Shown here in pieces: positions 17,901 through 26,313 of a stretch of DNA of 36,735 bases (positions are counted from its first letter, which is position 1; the number at the start of each line of letters is the position of its first letter). Origin of the DNA: Mariniblastus sp. (GTDB lineage: Bacteria > Planctomycetota > Planctomycetia > Pirellulales > Pirellulaceae); contig JAPKBL010000048.1 in the NCBI GenBank assembly GCA_028823415.1, positions 1 through 36,735 on the forward strand, given 5' to 3'. Below the pieces are notes generated by a model that was not told the DNA's origin, did no database searches, and worked only from the letters and a program-made list of their open reading frames with translations. The position numbers and the translations under genes are program-made.

Positions 17901-18126
17901 TCAGCTCTGCACGTCCCGCAAGGCGAACCCGCGGGAGCACGCGATTATTGAAAAACTATTGGAGGATCAGCGCAAGCGGTTTTCCGAATCTCCGGAAAAC
18001 GCAAAAAAACTGTTGATGGTTGGCGAATCTCCTCCCGCAGCATCAATCACTGAGATCGACTTGGCAGCTTGGAGTGTGATTTGTCAAATGATTCTCAATT
18101 TAGACGAAACACTGACACGCAACTGA
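14914..18126 (+). CDS. PSCyt1-DUF1549-DUF1553 (PSD1) protein with LamG-like insert
   Basis: A 1070-residue homologue of the protein on the other side of the shared promoter region. I chose the ATG at 14914; a TTG seven codons upstream is possible. A membrane/signal segment lies at 25-45, preceded by an unusually long hydrophilic N-terminus. PSCyt1 follows (NCFLCHGP, Cys62, Cys65, His66; [10 protein letters not shown]), then DUF1549 ([56 protein letters not shown]). A concanavalin/LamG-like segment comes next (about 440-650; [43 protein letters not shown]), a usual glycan- or protein-binding fold. The C-terminus is DUF1553 ([51 protein letters not shown]). DUF1501 starts 12 nt downstream, so the two form an operon. 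The exact substrate is unknown. Confidence 0.94.
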   Translation: [1070 protein letters not shown]

Positions 18127-18138
18127 CCGAGTAAATCA

Positions 18139-19596
18139 ATGAACTTTGAAACAGAATCTCGTCGCCGATTTTTATTGCGATCCGGAAACGGAGTTGGAGC
18201 GATGGCGCTTAGCACCCTGATCAATCCCGGGCTAATCGGCAGTCTCAATGCGAACGAGCAGAATCGCTCCCACCCAGGGTTACCGCAATTCCCAAATTTC
18301 GCCCCCAAGGCTAAGCGGCTTATTTATCTATTCATGGCCGGCGGGCCGAGCCATATAGATACCTTTGACTACAAACCCGCGATGCGCAAATTTCACGGTG
18401 AGGAATTACCCGATTCGATCCGGCAGGGCCAGCGATTGACGGGGATGACCAGTGGTCAGAAATCATTCCCGTGTGTCGCCCCCATGTTTCAATTTGAAAA
18501 ATATGGCGAACACCAAACTTGGGTCAACAAGGATCTACTTCCCAATACTGCCAAAATTGTCGATAAGATTTCGATTGTCAAATCGATGTACACCGAAGCA
18601 GTCAACCATGATCCCGCAATCACCTACATCAACACCGGCGTGCAACAGCAAGGAAAACCCACGCTGGGATCTTGGCTTAGCTATGGCCTGGGCAGTGAAA
18701 ACGACAACATGCCGGCGTACATCGTGATGATCTCACGGGGCAGGGGGCAACTCCAGGCGCTTTACGACCGACTTTGGGGAGCTGGTTTTTTACCCTCCAA
18801 ACACCAGGGAGTGAAACTGCGCAGCAATGGTGAACCAGTGCTTTATCTTAATAATCCACCAGGTATCGATCGTGCAGGACGGCGACGAATGCTCGACAGT
18901 CTGAGTGAATTAAACCAAGGAACGTTCGATAAATTTTCGGACCCTGAAACTCAGGCTCGTATTTCACAATTCGAAATGGCATTTCGAATGCAAACCGAAG
19001 TGCCCGGATTGATGGACATTTCACAGGAGTCTCAACATGTGAAGGATCTGTATGGGCCCGAAGTCGAAAAACCAGGCTCCTTTGCCAGAAATTGTCTACT
19101 CGCGCGACGCATGGTTGCCAAAGGTGTTCGCTACGTCCAGTTGTTTCATCGTGGTTGGGACCAGCACGGTTCACTTCCGCAAAAACTAACGCAGCAATGT
19201 CAGGATATTGATCGGCCAGCCGCTGCCCTGATTCGTGATTTGGAACAACAAGGCATGCTCGATGATACATTAGTCGTCTGGGGTGGTGAATTTGGGAGAA
19301 CGATTTACTCGCAAGGCAATTTGACGAAAGACAATCACGGCCGCGATCACCATGGAAGATGCTTCTCGTTGTGGATGGCTGGCGGAGGTATTAAGCAGGG
19401 TTGTGAATATGGAGCTACCGATGACCACAGCTACAATATTACAGAAAACCCCACTCACATTCGTGACCTCAACGCTACCATCTTGCATCAACTAGGCATC
19501 GATCACAAAAAGCTAACCTTTAAATTTCAAGGGTTAGACCAACGATTGACCGGCGTCGAAGAGGAGGCGCACGTGATTAAGGGAATCTTATCCTGA
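18139..19596 (+). CDS. DUF1501 protein, Tat-exported
   Basis: A 485-residue second DUF1501 protein, about the same length as its counterpart in the divergent operon. It has a twin-arginine signal ([20 protein letters not shown]). Family landmarks are [69 protein letters not shown] and [17 protein letters not shown]. It differs from the other copy at possible ligand positions: the other has LTGSPPNLDLYDY where this one has [13 protein letters not shown], which keeps the more common form. The start codon lies 12 nt after the PSD1 stop. It ends this operon; the next gene begins 110 bp later with its own strong ribosome binding site. Confidence 0.93.
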   Translation: MNFETESRRRFLLRSGNGVGAMALSTLINPGLIGSLNANEQNRSHPGLPQFPNFAPKAKRLIYLFMAGGPSHIDTFDYKPAMRKFHGEELPDSIRQGQRLTGMTSGQKSFPCVAPMFQFEKYGEHQTWVNKDLLPNTAKIVDKISIVKSMYTEAVNHDPAITYINTGVQQQGKPTLGSWLSYGLGSENDNMPAYIVMISRGRGQLQALYDRLWGAGFLPSKHQGVKLRSNGEPVLYLNNPPGIDRAGRRRMLDSLSELNQGTFDKFSDPETQARISQFEMAFRMQTEVPGLMDISQESQHVKDLYGPEVEKPGSFARNCLLARRMVAKGVRYVQLFHRGWDQHGSLPQKLTQQCQDIDRPAAALIRDLEQQGMLDDTLVVWGGEFGRTIYSQGNLTKDNHGRDHHGRCFSLWMAGGGIKQGCEYGATDDHSYNITENPTHIRDLNATILHQLGIDHKKLTFKFQGLDQRLTGVEEEAHVIKGILS

Positions 19597-19706
19597 TCCA
19601 AAATTGGCCGCTGATTTTTCCAATCGCACGCGGTCGGGATTGATGTTGATTCAAAGCGGAATGCACTATCCAATGGCGGCGACCGAATGAATTTCAGGAG
19701 TCGTCC

Positions 19707-20564
19707 ATGCGATATTACCGATATTGGGCTAAATCTAATTCTCGCCGCCTGCGCCCCAACAATTATCCAATCAGCGCCTGGGGATATTCAAACGAGAGCC
19801 AATCTGAGGCTGAGCGATTAGCGGTGCAACGCGCCGATGAGAAAATCTCGCAGCTTCAACAACAGCCATCTGCCGAAGAAGCGTACGGCTATGGCATGGG
19901 ACTCCTTCCCGAACAATTGATCGAAGAACTTGCTTTCGATGGCCAAGTGGTCGCGATCATCACTCGCAACAACTACGGGTGCCTCGTCCTCAACGCCAGT
20001 AACGTATTATTCGCGGACATCGACCTACCAGAACCACCCCTTGGTTTTTGGGGCAGCTTGAAAACCATGTTCGGTCAAGATGCGACAGAATCGACTAACG
20101 CACCCACCATCGACCCCGGCTTGCTTGAGAAAATCCAAAACCTTTGTGCCGATGACCCGCAATTCGGGTTGCGGCTCTACAAAACCAAGGCCGGCTACCG
20201 CGCAGCCATCACGCACCGAGTCTTTGAACCTGGATCGCGCGAGGCTGACAAGTTATTAGAACAACTCGGCAGCGATAAACTCTACGTTCGACTATGCGAA
20301 CGCCAAGCGTGCTTTCGCGCACGTTTGACCCCTAAACCCTGGCGATTGAAAATCTCAAATGTACCCACGCGATACCCCTTTAAAACCGCGGATCACAAAA
20401 AGTGGTTTGAAAACTGGGTTGCCGGCTACGAAAAAGCATCGAAAGCATATTCCGTTTGCAAACCGCTAGGTAATTTTGGAAACCCGCAGATCGCAGACAA
20501 CGTCGAACTCGTTCTTCAAGTTCACGATCTCTACTGCTGCGGAGATCCAATCCAACTAGCCTAG
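19707..20564 (+). CDS. Conserved protein of unknown function with DID and GYR-TH motifs
   Basis: A 285-residue protein without signal peptide or membrane segment, so cytoplasmic. A good ribosome binding site (AGGAG, 7 nt before the ATG) fixes the start. It has segments that recur, as far as I remember, in uncharacterised bacterial proteins: a start of the type RYYRYWAKS...YPISAWGYSNES, then NNYGCLVLNASNVLFADIDL, a Lys/Thr motif RLYKTKAGYRAAITHR, and ACFRARLTPKPWR near the end. The order of an acidic Asp-x-Asp strand, then GYR-xxx-TH, and a later acidic strand (DNVELVLQVHD) resembles the motif layout of archaeo-eukaryotic primase-like folds, but this is only a suggestion. It follows the DUF1501 gene by 110 bp and faces the FG-GAP gene; neither explains its function. 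Confidence 0.82.
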   Translation: MRYYRYWAKSNSRRLRPNNYPISAWGYSNESQSEAERLAVQRADEKISQLQQQPSAEEAYGYGMGLLPEQLIEELAFDGQVVAIITRNNYGCLVLNASNVLFADIDLPEPPLGFWGSLKTMFGQDATESTNAPTIDPGLLEKIQNLCADDPQFGLRLYKTKAGYRAAITHRVFEPGSREADKLLEQLGSDKLYVRLCERQACFRARLTPKPWRLKISNVPTRYPFKTADHKKWFENWVAGYEKASKAYSVCKPLGNFGNPQIADNVELVLQVHDLYCCGDPIQLA

Positions 20565-20609
20565 CTCAATCAAGACACGACAAAAGCGCTCCCATCCTTG
20601 GAATCGCAT

Positions 20610-22043
20610 TTACTTACGTCGATAAAGCCATACAAAATCGCCTGATTCATATGGGGAAATTGTTAATTTCGAGGCCTCACGATTGAGTTTAGAATAAGCC
20701 CGCATCAATTTCGTGAATTCCTCATCATCATTGGGCTGCTCTCCCGCGTCGACTAACGCTTTCGACATTTTGCTAATCATTGGCATCATCGCTTCAATTT
20801 CTTTGTTTAACTCTGCAAGCCGCTCTTCCTGTTCCGCGGTCAGCACCGGAACGTTTTCTTTTTCCCAAGAACAACGTCCTCCAACGAGCAGATCTAGATC
20901 TCCGTCATGGTCGTAGTCAACCGCGTCGATATGAAATGACGAACCTGGCTGGGTGGGCTGCCCTTCACTTGTGGGCACCCTTTTTATGTAGGAAGAATCA
21001 GCAATCGGCTCAATCAACATCTCGGCAGCAGCGAATTGAGGATTCGATTGATCACCTACATTTTTGTAATAGAAAACCCCTCCTTTAGACCCTCCGCAGA
21101 GCAAGTCAAATTTCCCATCGCCGTTCCAGTCAACGACTCGCGGAGTCGACAACCCACCCTCGATGACCATGGGTAAACCGTCAGCCTCGATCGGCGTGTT
21201 TTTTTGAGCAAACATGGGCTCGGCCGAAGTGCCTTCATTGATTCTCAAAAACAGCCCGCCCTTGTAATACCCCCCTAGGACAAGGTCGAGATCGCCATCT
21301 CCCTCCCAATCAACCGCCGCAACCGAAGTACAATGACCTTCGGTTCCAGAGCGATCTGACTGGTCCCACTTCCGGTCTTCAGTATTCCAAAACGCAGAGA
21401 TCAGTATGTCCTGTTCATCGCGATCCTTCAGAGCCGTAGAAGGCAAAAAACCTTCTTCGCTTCCCTCAATCCAATGAGGCGCCCCACTAAAACTCCCAAC
21501 TAACACGTCATGATTCCCGTCGCCATTGATGTCCACTAACTGTGAACTCATGCCGACACATCACCAATTGGAAACCTTAATCTTTTCTCCATCGCCTCCT
21601 TTGAGCGGAATGTGCGAACTCCATACCGGATCCGATTTACCGTTGGCAAGGTTCTCATAAATATTGAGACTTCCGAAAATATCTCCCACGACCAACTCAA
21701 GTTGACCATCCCGGTCGATATCAAACATCGCAGGCGATGGATACATCTGTCGGGCAGCATTATTTAACGGTTGATCACCCACCTTCAAACGAAACGGAGC
21801 TTCAAAGATATCGCTTTCGAAAGCTGGCGAATCCATACCGGCCGACGGTTTCTCATTAGCCGTTCTGCTCACCCAGCCGACGTTAAAGAGAACCAAATTT
21901 GAATTAATCAAATTTGAATTAATCGAGCTGGAAAAATCAGATCGCTGCCTGTGATTTGCATCGATCGCGAAACCGCTCAAACAGGCGACCAACACTACCG
22001 TCGCCGTAACGGGCAACAGGTGTCTATTGAAAAAATTTATCAT
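20610..22043 (-). CDS. Exported FG-GAP/VCBS repeat protein with in-frame TGA (candidate selenoprotein)
   Basis: The stretch reads as one 478-codon gene in a single frame (stop included), broken only by TGA at 21563-21561 (codon 161). Before it: a signal peptide (residues 5-28), then a first FG-GAP repeat (FDIDRDGQLELVVGDIFGSL). After it: repeats VDINGDGNHDVLVGSF, VDWEGDGDLDLVLGGY, VDWNGDGKFDLLCGG and VDYDHDGDLDLLVGGR. These are calcium-binding D-x-D-G-D loops of a beta-propeller. An unusual C-terminal helical segment (TAEQEERLAELNKEIEAMMP) follows. The local reading is VSNW-TGA-CVGMSSQL, so the codon sits beside a Cys. It may encode selenocysteine, because a SECIS-like hairpin follows. Alternatives are a nonsense mutation, or restart at the ATG four codons on, which would lack a signal peptide. 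It lies 239 bp downstream of the hydrolase gene on the same strand. Confidence 0.72.
21527..21563 (-). promoter_or_regulatory. Possible bacterial SECIS element at the in-frame TGA
   Basis: In the mRNA the UGA begins a 6-bp stem UGAUGU / ACAUCA (21563-21558 with 21532-21527). Inside it a small hairpin forms: UCAC / GUGG (one G-U pair) with loop AGUUA. The loop G is second in the loop and 21 nt after the UGA, within the roughly 16-37 nt window described for bacterial SECIS elements. The 5' side has a bulge of about 12 nt. Folded by eye only. Confidence 0.4.
21895..21924 (-). repeat. Perfect 15-bp tandem duplication in the FG-GAP gene
   Basis: AAATTTGAATTAATC occurs twice without a gap (21895-21909 and 21910-21924). 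It adds five residues just after the signal peptide, giving INSNLINSNL, and keeps the frame. It is very AT-rich and looks like a slippage product. Confidence 0.9.
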
Positions 22044-22282
22044 CTTCTAGTTCCCCAAATTGATTTAGGTTCAAAAAACCAACCACTCCTGCGGTCAAAC
22101 TCCGCCGCTACTGTACCGAAAACCTCAGCATTCGAACAGCATAAAAACCCTCCACCCTCACGGCAAAGGCCCGGATCTTCCTCGAATCCGAATATTCCTC
22201 TCGCTATTATCTTTGCCCGATCGATAACCTTGTGGCTAAGACACTTCACTTTTTCAGAAAAGGCATCTAACGAAATCGGATG

Positions 22283-23482
22283 TCATTCCACTTTAGGTAG
22301 CGGCGAATTGGGAGGGACTGCGTTAGCCGGATATTTCCCATGGAACGACATCATTTGATCCTGAGTCTCAACGGTAATAAAGCTCTCATCAACACTTCCG
22401 TCCTTCATCACGCAGCTCGTATCCAAGCCAAGATGCTTTGCCATGAACGGATACACTGCCATTCGCTTGGACGGTCCATAATCATGTTTCTCAAGTGGGA
22501 AGTGCGCGTTTTCAACGATCGCTTGTTCTCCGTAGAGACCATAAATATGTTGAAGGAACGGGAACTCAACCCGCGGAGTATTTTTTGTCCAGTCGTCGCC
22601 ATTGGACACGAGTAAGAGCGGGCGAGGTGCGGCCAGCGCCGCGATCTCAGGATTGGTCGTCTTATGCGCTTTGCTCCAATGAATCGGCATCCCGCTTTCA
22701 CAAACACAACCCCCAAAAAAATGAGCTGACACCTGGCAGACCGGAACCGAGACCGCAATTCTATCATCCACCGCTGTCAGTAAGAATGTTTGCGTGGCAC
22801 CGCCTGAACACCCCGTCACGCCCAACCGTTTCGGATCGACATCCTCCATCGACTCTATAAAATCGAGCGCTCTGATACTATTCCATATTTGCAACCGAAG
22901 CACCTCGGGGGTCTTTCGATGATCCCATCCAGCAGCCTTAGAATCGCCGTAACCGATCATGTCATAGTGAAAAACAACGGCGCCCATTTTCGCGAACACG
23001 GCACATCGCTTCTGACGATTGGGATCAAACCGGCCGGCATGGCCATGCGCTGAAAGAATCCCTGCCAATTTACCGGAAAATTCCGTAGGCCGATAAACGG
23101 TACCGGTTACAAAAAAACCGGGCGAGCTTTCAATCGCCACATTCTCGGCAGTATACCCCTCATAGGTTCGCAGCGAACTGTAGACGGGATTCAAAGGGGT
23201 ACGTTTCGGCAATTTGGTGAGTTTTGCCCCTCGAAGAATTCCATTGCGAATCTTTGCCGCCCGCGCCGCCCAGGTTTGCCGATCCGTTACTTCGGACATC
23301 ACCTCCCGCAACTCAAGCTCGGCAGCATCTTCCGAATGAGCATAACCCATCCTCAGCTTAGCCTGAGAATCTTGTGTAGCCTCCTGGCTTACCTGTCCCT
23401 GCAATGATCGGCCGCTGACACTCAACAGCAAAGTGAAAACCAGCCCAACACGAAGGCTCCATTGTCCGGATCGACAAATCAT
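22283..23482 (-). CDS. Exported alpha/beta hydrolase (acetyl xylan esterase-like)
   Basis: A 399-residue esterase-like protein of the alpha/beta hydrolase fold. I place the start at 23482, because a signal peptide follows directly ([16 protein letters not shown], cut near 28-30). The longer frame, to 23641, adds 53 codons that look non-coding. The fold is seen in [10 protein letters not shown] (oxyanion region), [13 protein letters not shown] and the nucleophile elbow [11 protein letters not shown] (Ser226). The acid is in VSNGDDW (Asp296 or Asp297) and the base in PLEKHDYG (His333). Such planctomycete enzymes are usually annotated as acetyl xylan esterases or as prolyl-oligopeptidase-like hydrolases and may deacylate polysaccharides. 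The FG-GAP gene follows on the same strand after 239 bp. The gene diverges from glutamate decarboxylase. Confidence 0.88.
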   Translation of the reverse strand: MICRSGQWSLRVGLVFTLLLSVSGRSLQGQVSQEATQDSQAKLRMGYAHSEDAAELELREVMSEVTDRQTWAARAAKIRNGILRGAKLTKLPKRTPLNPVYSSLRTYEGYTAENVAIESSPGFFVTGTVYRPTEFSGKLAGILSAHGHAGRFDPNRQKRCAVFAKMGAVVFHYDMIGYGDSKAAGWDHRKTPEVLRLQIWNSIRALDFIESMEDVDPKRLGVTGCSGGATQTFLLTAVDDRIAVSVPVCQVSAHFFGGCVCESGMPIHWSKAHKTTNPEIAALAAPRPLLLVSNGDDWTKNTPRVEFPFLQHIYGLYGEQAIVENAHFPLEKHDYGPSKRMAVYPFMAKHLGLDTSCVMKDGSVDESFITVETQDQMMSFHGKYPANAVPPNSPLPKVE

Positions 23483-23712
23483 AAGCGAACCCCACTTTCC
23501 CGAAATATATTGACAACTGCCAGAGTAATCCAACTCATAATCTTTATTCCCTACTCCGTTGAAGATGATAATTAAAACACGATCCAGTTCACCTGTCAAA
23601 AGTAAGACGGCACCTCCCCATAGGCAACTCATTAAACGCAAAAGAAAATGGCAATTTGGTGCTTTCCCTCCAAGAAATTCCTTCCCTAACTTGGTAATCT
23701 AGTTTAGCCAAA

Positions 23713-23733
23713 GGCGGCAATCCCATTGTCGCC
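23713..23733 (+). promoter_or_regulatory. Stable hairpin in the leader between hydrolase and gad
   Basis: GGCGGCAAT (23713-23721) pairs with ATTGTCGCC (23725-23733), 9 bp with one G-T pair and a CCC loop, 69 nt before the gad start codon. No T run follows on either strand, so it is not a classical terminator. It may be an operator or an RNA structure in the gad leader. The rest of 23483-23801 shows nothing I can assign. Confidence 0.4.
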
Positions 23734-23801
23734 GAGTCCATTTTAAATTTATCTGCCAATCTCAGGTCACCTTTGCGTGTCACTCAATACAGGAACAACC
23801 G

Positions 23802-25199
23802 ATGCCTCTGCATGATAAAGATTCCATCCGAGACAATATTAACGACGAGCTCTACGCTTCCTCAGACCTTTCTGGGCCGCTTCCAAAATACCAATTCCCG
23901 CAATCTGAGGAAGACTCAAGTCACGTCTACTCCGTCATTCACGACGAACTCATGCTCGATGGAAATTCTCGACAAAACCTAGCGACCTTTTGCCAGACCT
24001 GGGCCGAGCCAGAGATCCATAAATTGATGGATGAATGCATGGACAAAAACATAGTTGACAAGGATGAGTACCCTCAAACCGCAGAGATCGAAGGCAGGTG
24101 CGTGCATATGCTCGCCGATCTTTGGAACTCTCCATCAGCGGCCAACACAATCGGCTGCTCGACCACCGGTTCCAGCGAAGCGGCAATGCTTGGTGGAATG
24201 GCAATGAAACGAAATTGGGAAGCCAAGCGAAAAGCGGCGGGCAAGGCCATTGATAAACCCAACATTATCACCGGACCGGTTCAAGTGTGTTGGCATAAAT
24301 TCGCAAGATATTGGGATATCGAATTGAGAGAAATTCCAATGGAATCCGATCGAATGTTAATGACTCCCGAGGAAGTTATCAAACGATGCGATGAAAACAC
24401 GATTGGCGTCGTTCCGACACTGGGGGTTACGTTTACCTGTAAGTACGAACCGATCGAAGCCGTCGCCGCAGCACTGGATCAACTGCAGGAAGAGACGGGA
24501 CTGGACATTCCGATGCACATTGATGCAGCCAGTGGAGGGTTCTTAGCGCCATTTTGTGCCCCTGATCTTGTCTGGGATTTCCGCATTCCCCGGGTTAAAT
24601 CAATCAACACGTCCGGGCATAAATTCGGTCTCTCGCCACTGGGAGTCGGCTGGGTCATTTGGCGGAACGAATCCGATCTTCCGCCCGAGGAAATTTTCTG
24701 GGTAAATTACCTCGGTGGAAACATGCGGGATATTGCCCTGAATTTTTCCAGACCGGGGGGACCCGTTGTTTGCCAGTACTATAACTTCCTGCGGCTTGGC
24801 AAAGAGGGTTATCGAAAAATCCACACAGCTTGTTACCAAACGGCACAATACCTCGCGAACAAGATCGGCGAGATTGGACCTTTTGAAATTCTCTACGACG
24901 GGCAAATGGAATCCGGGATACCCGCCGTCTGCTGGAAAATGAAAGACGGTGTTTCGCCAGGTTATACGCTGTACGATCTCGCTGACCGCTTAAGAACACG
25001 AGGCTGGCAGGTTCCCGCCTACGCGTTACCGGTCAATTGTGAGCATATTCCAGTGCAGCGAATCCTTGTCCGTCACGGCGTCAGCCTGGATCTCGCATCC
25101 ATCCTGATGGATGACATCCAACGCGCGTTAGACTATTTCGAAAAACACCCGATTCAAGCGCCCCTTTCTTCAGAAGAAGCATCCGGGTTCCACCACTAA
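23802..25199 (+). CDS. gadB: Glutamate decarboxylase (PLP-dependent)
   Basis: A 465-residue GadA/B-type enzyme that converts glutamate to GABA and CO2, consuming a proton. The PLP lysine is Lys274 in [16 protein letters not shown]. Other landmarks are [33 protein letters not shown] (Asp that contacts the PLP ring) and [20 protein letters not shown]. Length is the same as E. coli GadB (466). The C-terminus is GFHH; in E. coli GadB a C-terminal His region closes the active site at neutral pH, and the pair of His here could do likewise. The ribosome binding site is AGGA 9 nt before the ATG. No glutamate/GABA antiporter (GadC) lies next to it. Instead a membrane protein and photolyase follow on the same strand. 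A GABA-shunt role is an alternative to acid resistance. Confidence 0.95.
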   Translation: MPLHDKDSIRDNINDELYASSDLSGPLPKYQFPQSEEDSSHVYSVIHDELMLDGNSRQNLATFCQTWAEPEIHKLMDECMDKNIVDKDEYPQTAEIEGRCVHMLADLWNSPSAANTIGCSTTGSSEAAMLGGMAMKRNWEAKRKAAGKAIDKPNIITGPVQVCWHKFARYWDIELREIPMESDRMLMTPEEVIKRCDENTIGVVPTLGVTFTCKYEPIEAVAAALDQLQEETGLDIPMHIDAASGGFLAPFCAPDLVWDFRIPRVKSINTSGHKFGLSPLGVGWVIWRNESDLPPEEIFWVNYLGGNMRDIALNFSRPGGPVVCQYYNFLRLGKEGYRKIHTACYQTAQYLANKIGEIGPFEILYDGQMESGIPAVCWKMKDGVSPGYTLYDLADRLRTRGWQVPAYALPVNCEHIPVQRILVRHGVSLDLASILMDDIQRALDYFEKHPIQAPLSSEEASGFHH

Positions 25200-25295
25200 A
25201 GTTGACTTGGTTAACTAGAGGATATTTAGGTCGGTCATCCGCGGGATGATTCGTCGCGAAAATACTACGTCTAAAACTGAGCCAGAACGAAAGAC

Positions 25296-26237
25296 TTGAA
25301 TCCAATTATCGAGAACGAAACTCCCCGATGTATCGAAGAATCGGGTCCCTGGCCGTTTGTAACACGTCGAATCTTCGAATGGGCCGATGCGTCGACTTGG
25401 GTTTGGAGTTCACGGCATCACAGGAAACAACTGAACTATTCGCCGCATGAAGTGACCCAACTCCCTTCACACGCAGTCCTTCAATCAATCTGGTTGCCCG
25501 CGAAACTAAATTGGTGGATCGGCCTCGTTTTCTCAACTGGGTCGTTGCTGTTTTTGACTGCGAGTATTCTCAGCCTGTTTTTACTGAGTGGAATGGCAAC
25601 CGTTCTTGACCTGCGGCAAACTAATCGCCTGTTCTTTTTTGGCTCAATTTTCTTTACCTTCGCTGCCTATTTACAGCTGTATCAGTCGGCTAACACAGAT
25701 TCCTTATGGACCGCCTCAAAGACCGCCTCAAGGACCGCCTCAACCGCTAAGCCACGAAAATATTTTGGTTGGCGTCCGACCGATATCGGGTGGCTAAGCA
25801 GCGTTCTCCAATTTATTGGAACACTGTTATTTAACGTTAATACATTTAATGCGATGTCATCTGATTTGCCCTGGATCCAATTAGATGTGCGCGTTTGGTT
25901 ACCCGACTTGATCGGATCCCTGCTCTTTCTAGGCTCTGGCTATCTTGCATTTGCCGAAACCTGCCACAGCCACTGGCGGTGGAGGTTTCGGGATCTCTCC
26001 TGGCGCATCGTGTTTTCAAATTTACTCGGTTGTCTCGCATTTATGGCGGCCGCTTTGACTGCTTTTTCAATACCCGAGACAACGAACCTAGATATGCAAA
26101 TTTTTTCAATGGTCATGACGGCCATTGGAGCAGCGGGGTTTTTTGCAGGTGCAATCATGATGCTGACAGAGTCAACCTCGCGATCCAATTCAAAACGCGG
26201 CGAAAACCCTATGAATCCGCAAGTTATTCCGGATTAG
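25296..26237 (+). CDS. Multi-pass membrane protein of unknown function
   Basis: A 313-residue protein with about six hydrophobic segments (residues 73-102, 110-128, 162-186, 198-220, 237-257 and 268-290). The second is preceded by TNRLFFFGSIFFTFAAYLQL, and similar wording recurs twice (VLQFIGTLLFNVNTF; LIGSLLFLGSGYLAFAE), which suggests internal duplication of a two-helix unit. This is reminiscent of YrhK-domain-like membrane proteins, but I am not certain. A loop holds a short T-A-S-K/R repeat. The start is probably TTG at 25296 with a poor ribosome binding site, because no ATG occurs before the first membrane segments. It lies between gadB (96 bp) and photolyase (76 bp) on the same strand and could be cotranscribed. 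It does not resemble the GadC antiporter. Confidence 0.8.
   Translation: MNPIIENETPRCIEESGPWPFVTRRIFEWADASTWVWSSRHHRKQLNYSPHEVTQLPSHAVLQSIWLPAKLNWWIGLVFSTGSLLFLTASILSLFLLSGMATVLDLRQTNRLFFFGSIFFTFAAYLQLYQSANTDSLWTASKTASRTASTAKPRKYFGWRPTDIGWLSSVLQFIGTLLFNVNTFNAMSSDLPWIQLDVRVWLPDLIGSLLFLGSGYLAFAETCHSHWRWRFRDLSWRIVFSNLLGCLAFMAAALTAFSIPETTNLDMQIFSMVMTAIGAAGFFAGAIMMLTESTSRSNSKRGENPMNPQVIPD
25709..25744 (+). repeat. Three 12-bp tandem repeats in a membrane-protein loop
   Basis: GACCGCCTCAA plus a variable twelfth base occurs three times (25709-25720, 25721-25732, 25733-25744). It encodes TASK-TASR-TAST in a hydrophilic loop, stays in frame, and adds positive charge between membrane segments. Confidence 0.9.
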
Positions 26238-26313
26238 CCGTTATTTACTCAAGGCGTTCACGGGACTTCGCGTGGTTACATAGAGCTTACCCTTTTCCAG
26301 ATGTGGATGTTGT

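Noticed and set aside
21551..21563. Two separate genes for the FG-GAP halves
   Set aside because: The halves share one frame with 3 codons between; the downstream half lacks a signal peptide and starts inside a repeat domain, so one gene interrupted by TGA is the simpler reading.
25200..25216. Hairpin AGTTGAC/GTTAACT directly after gadB as a terminator
   Set aside because: Only 7 AT-rich pairs with a G-T pair and no T run; the next gene is close and co-oriented.
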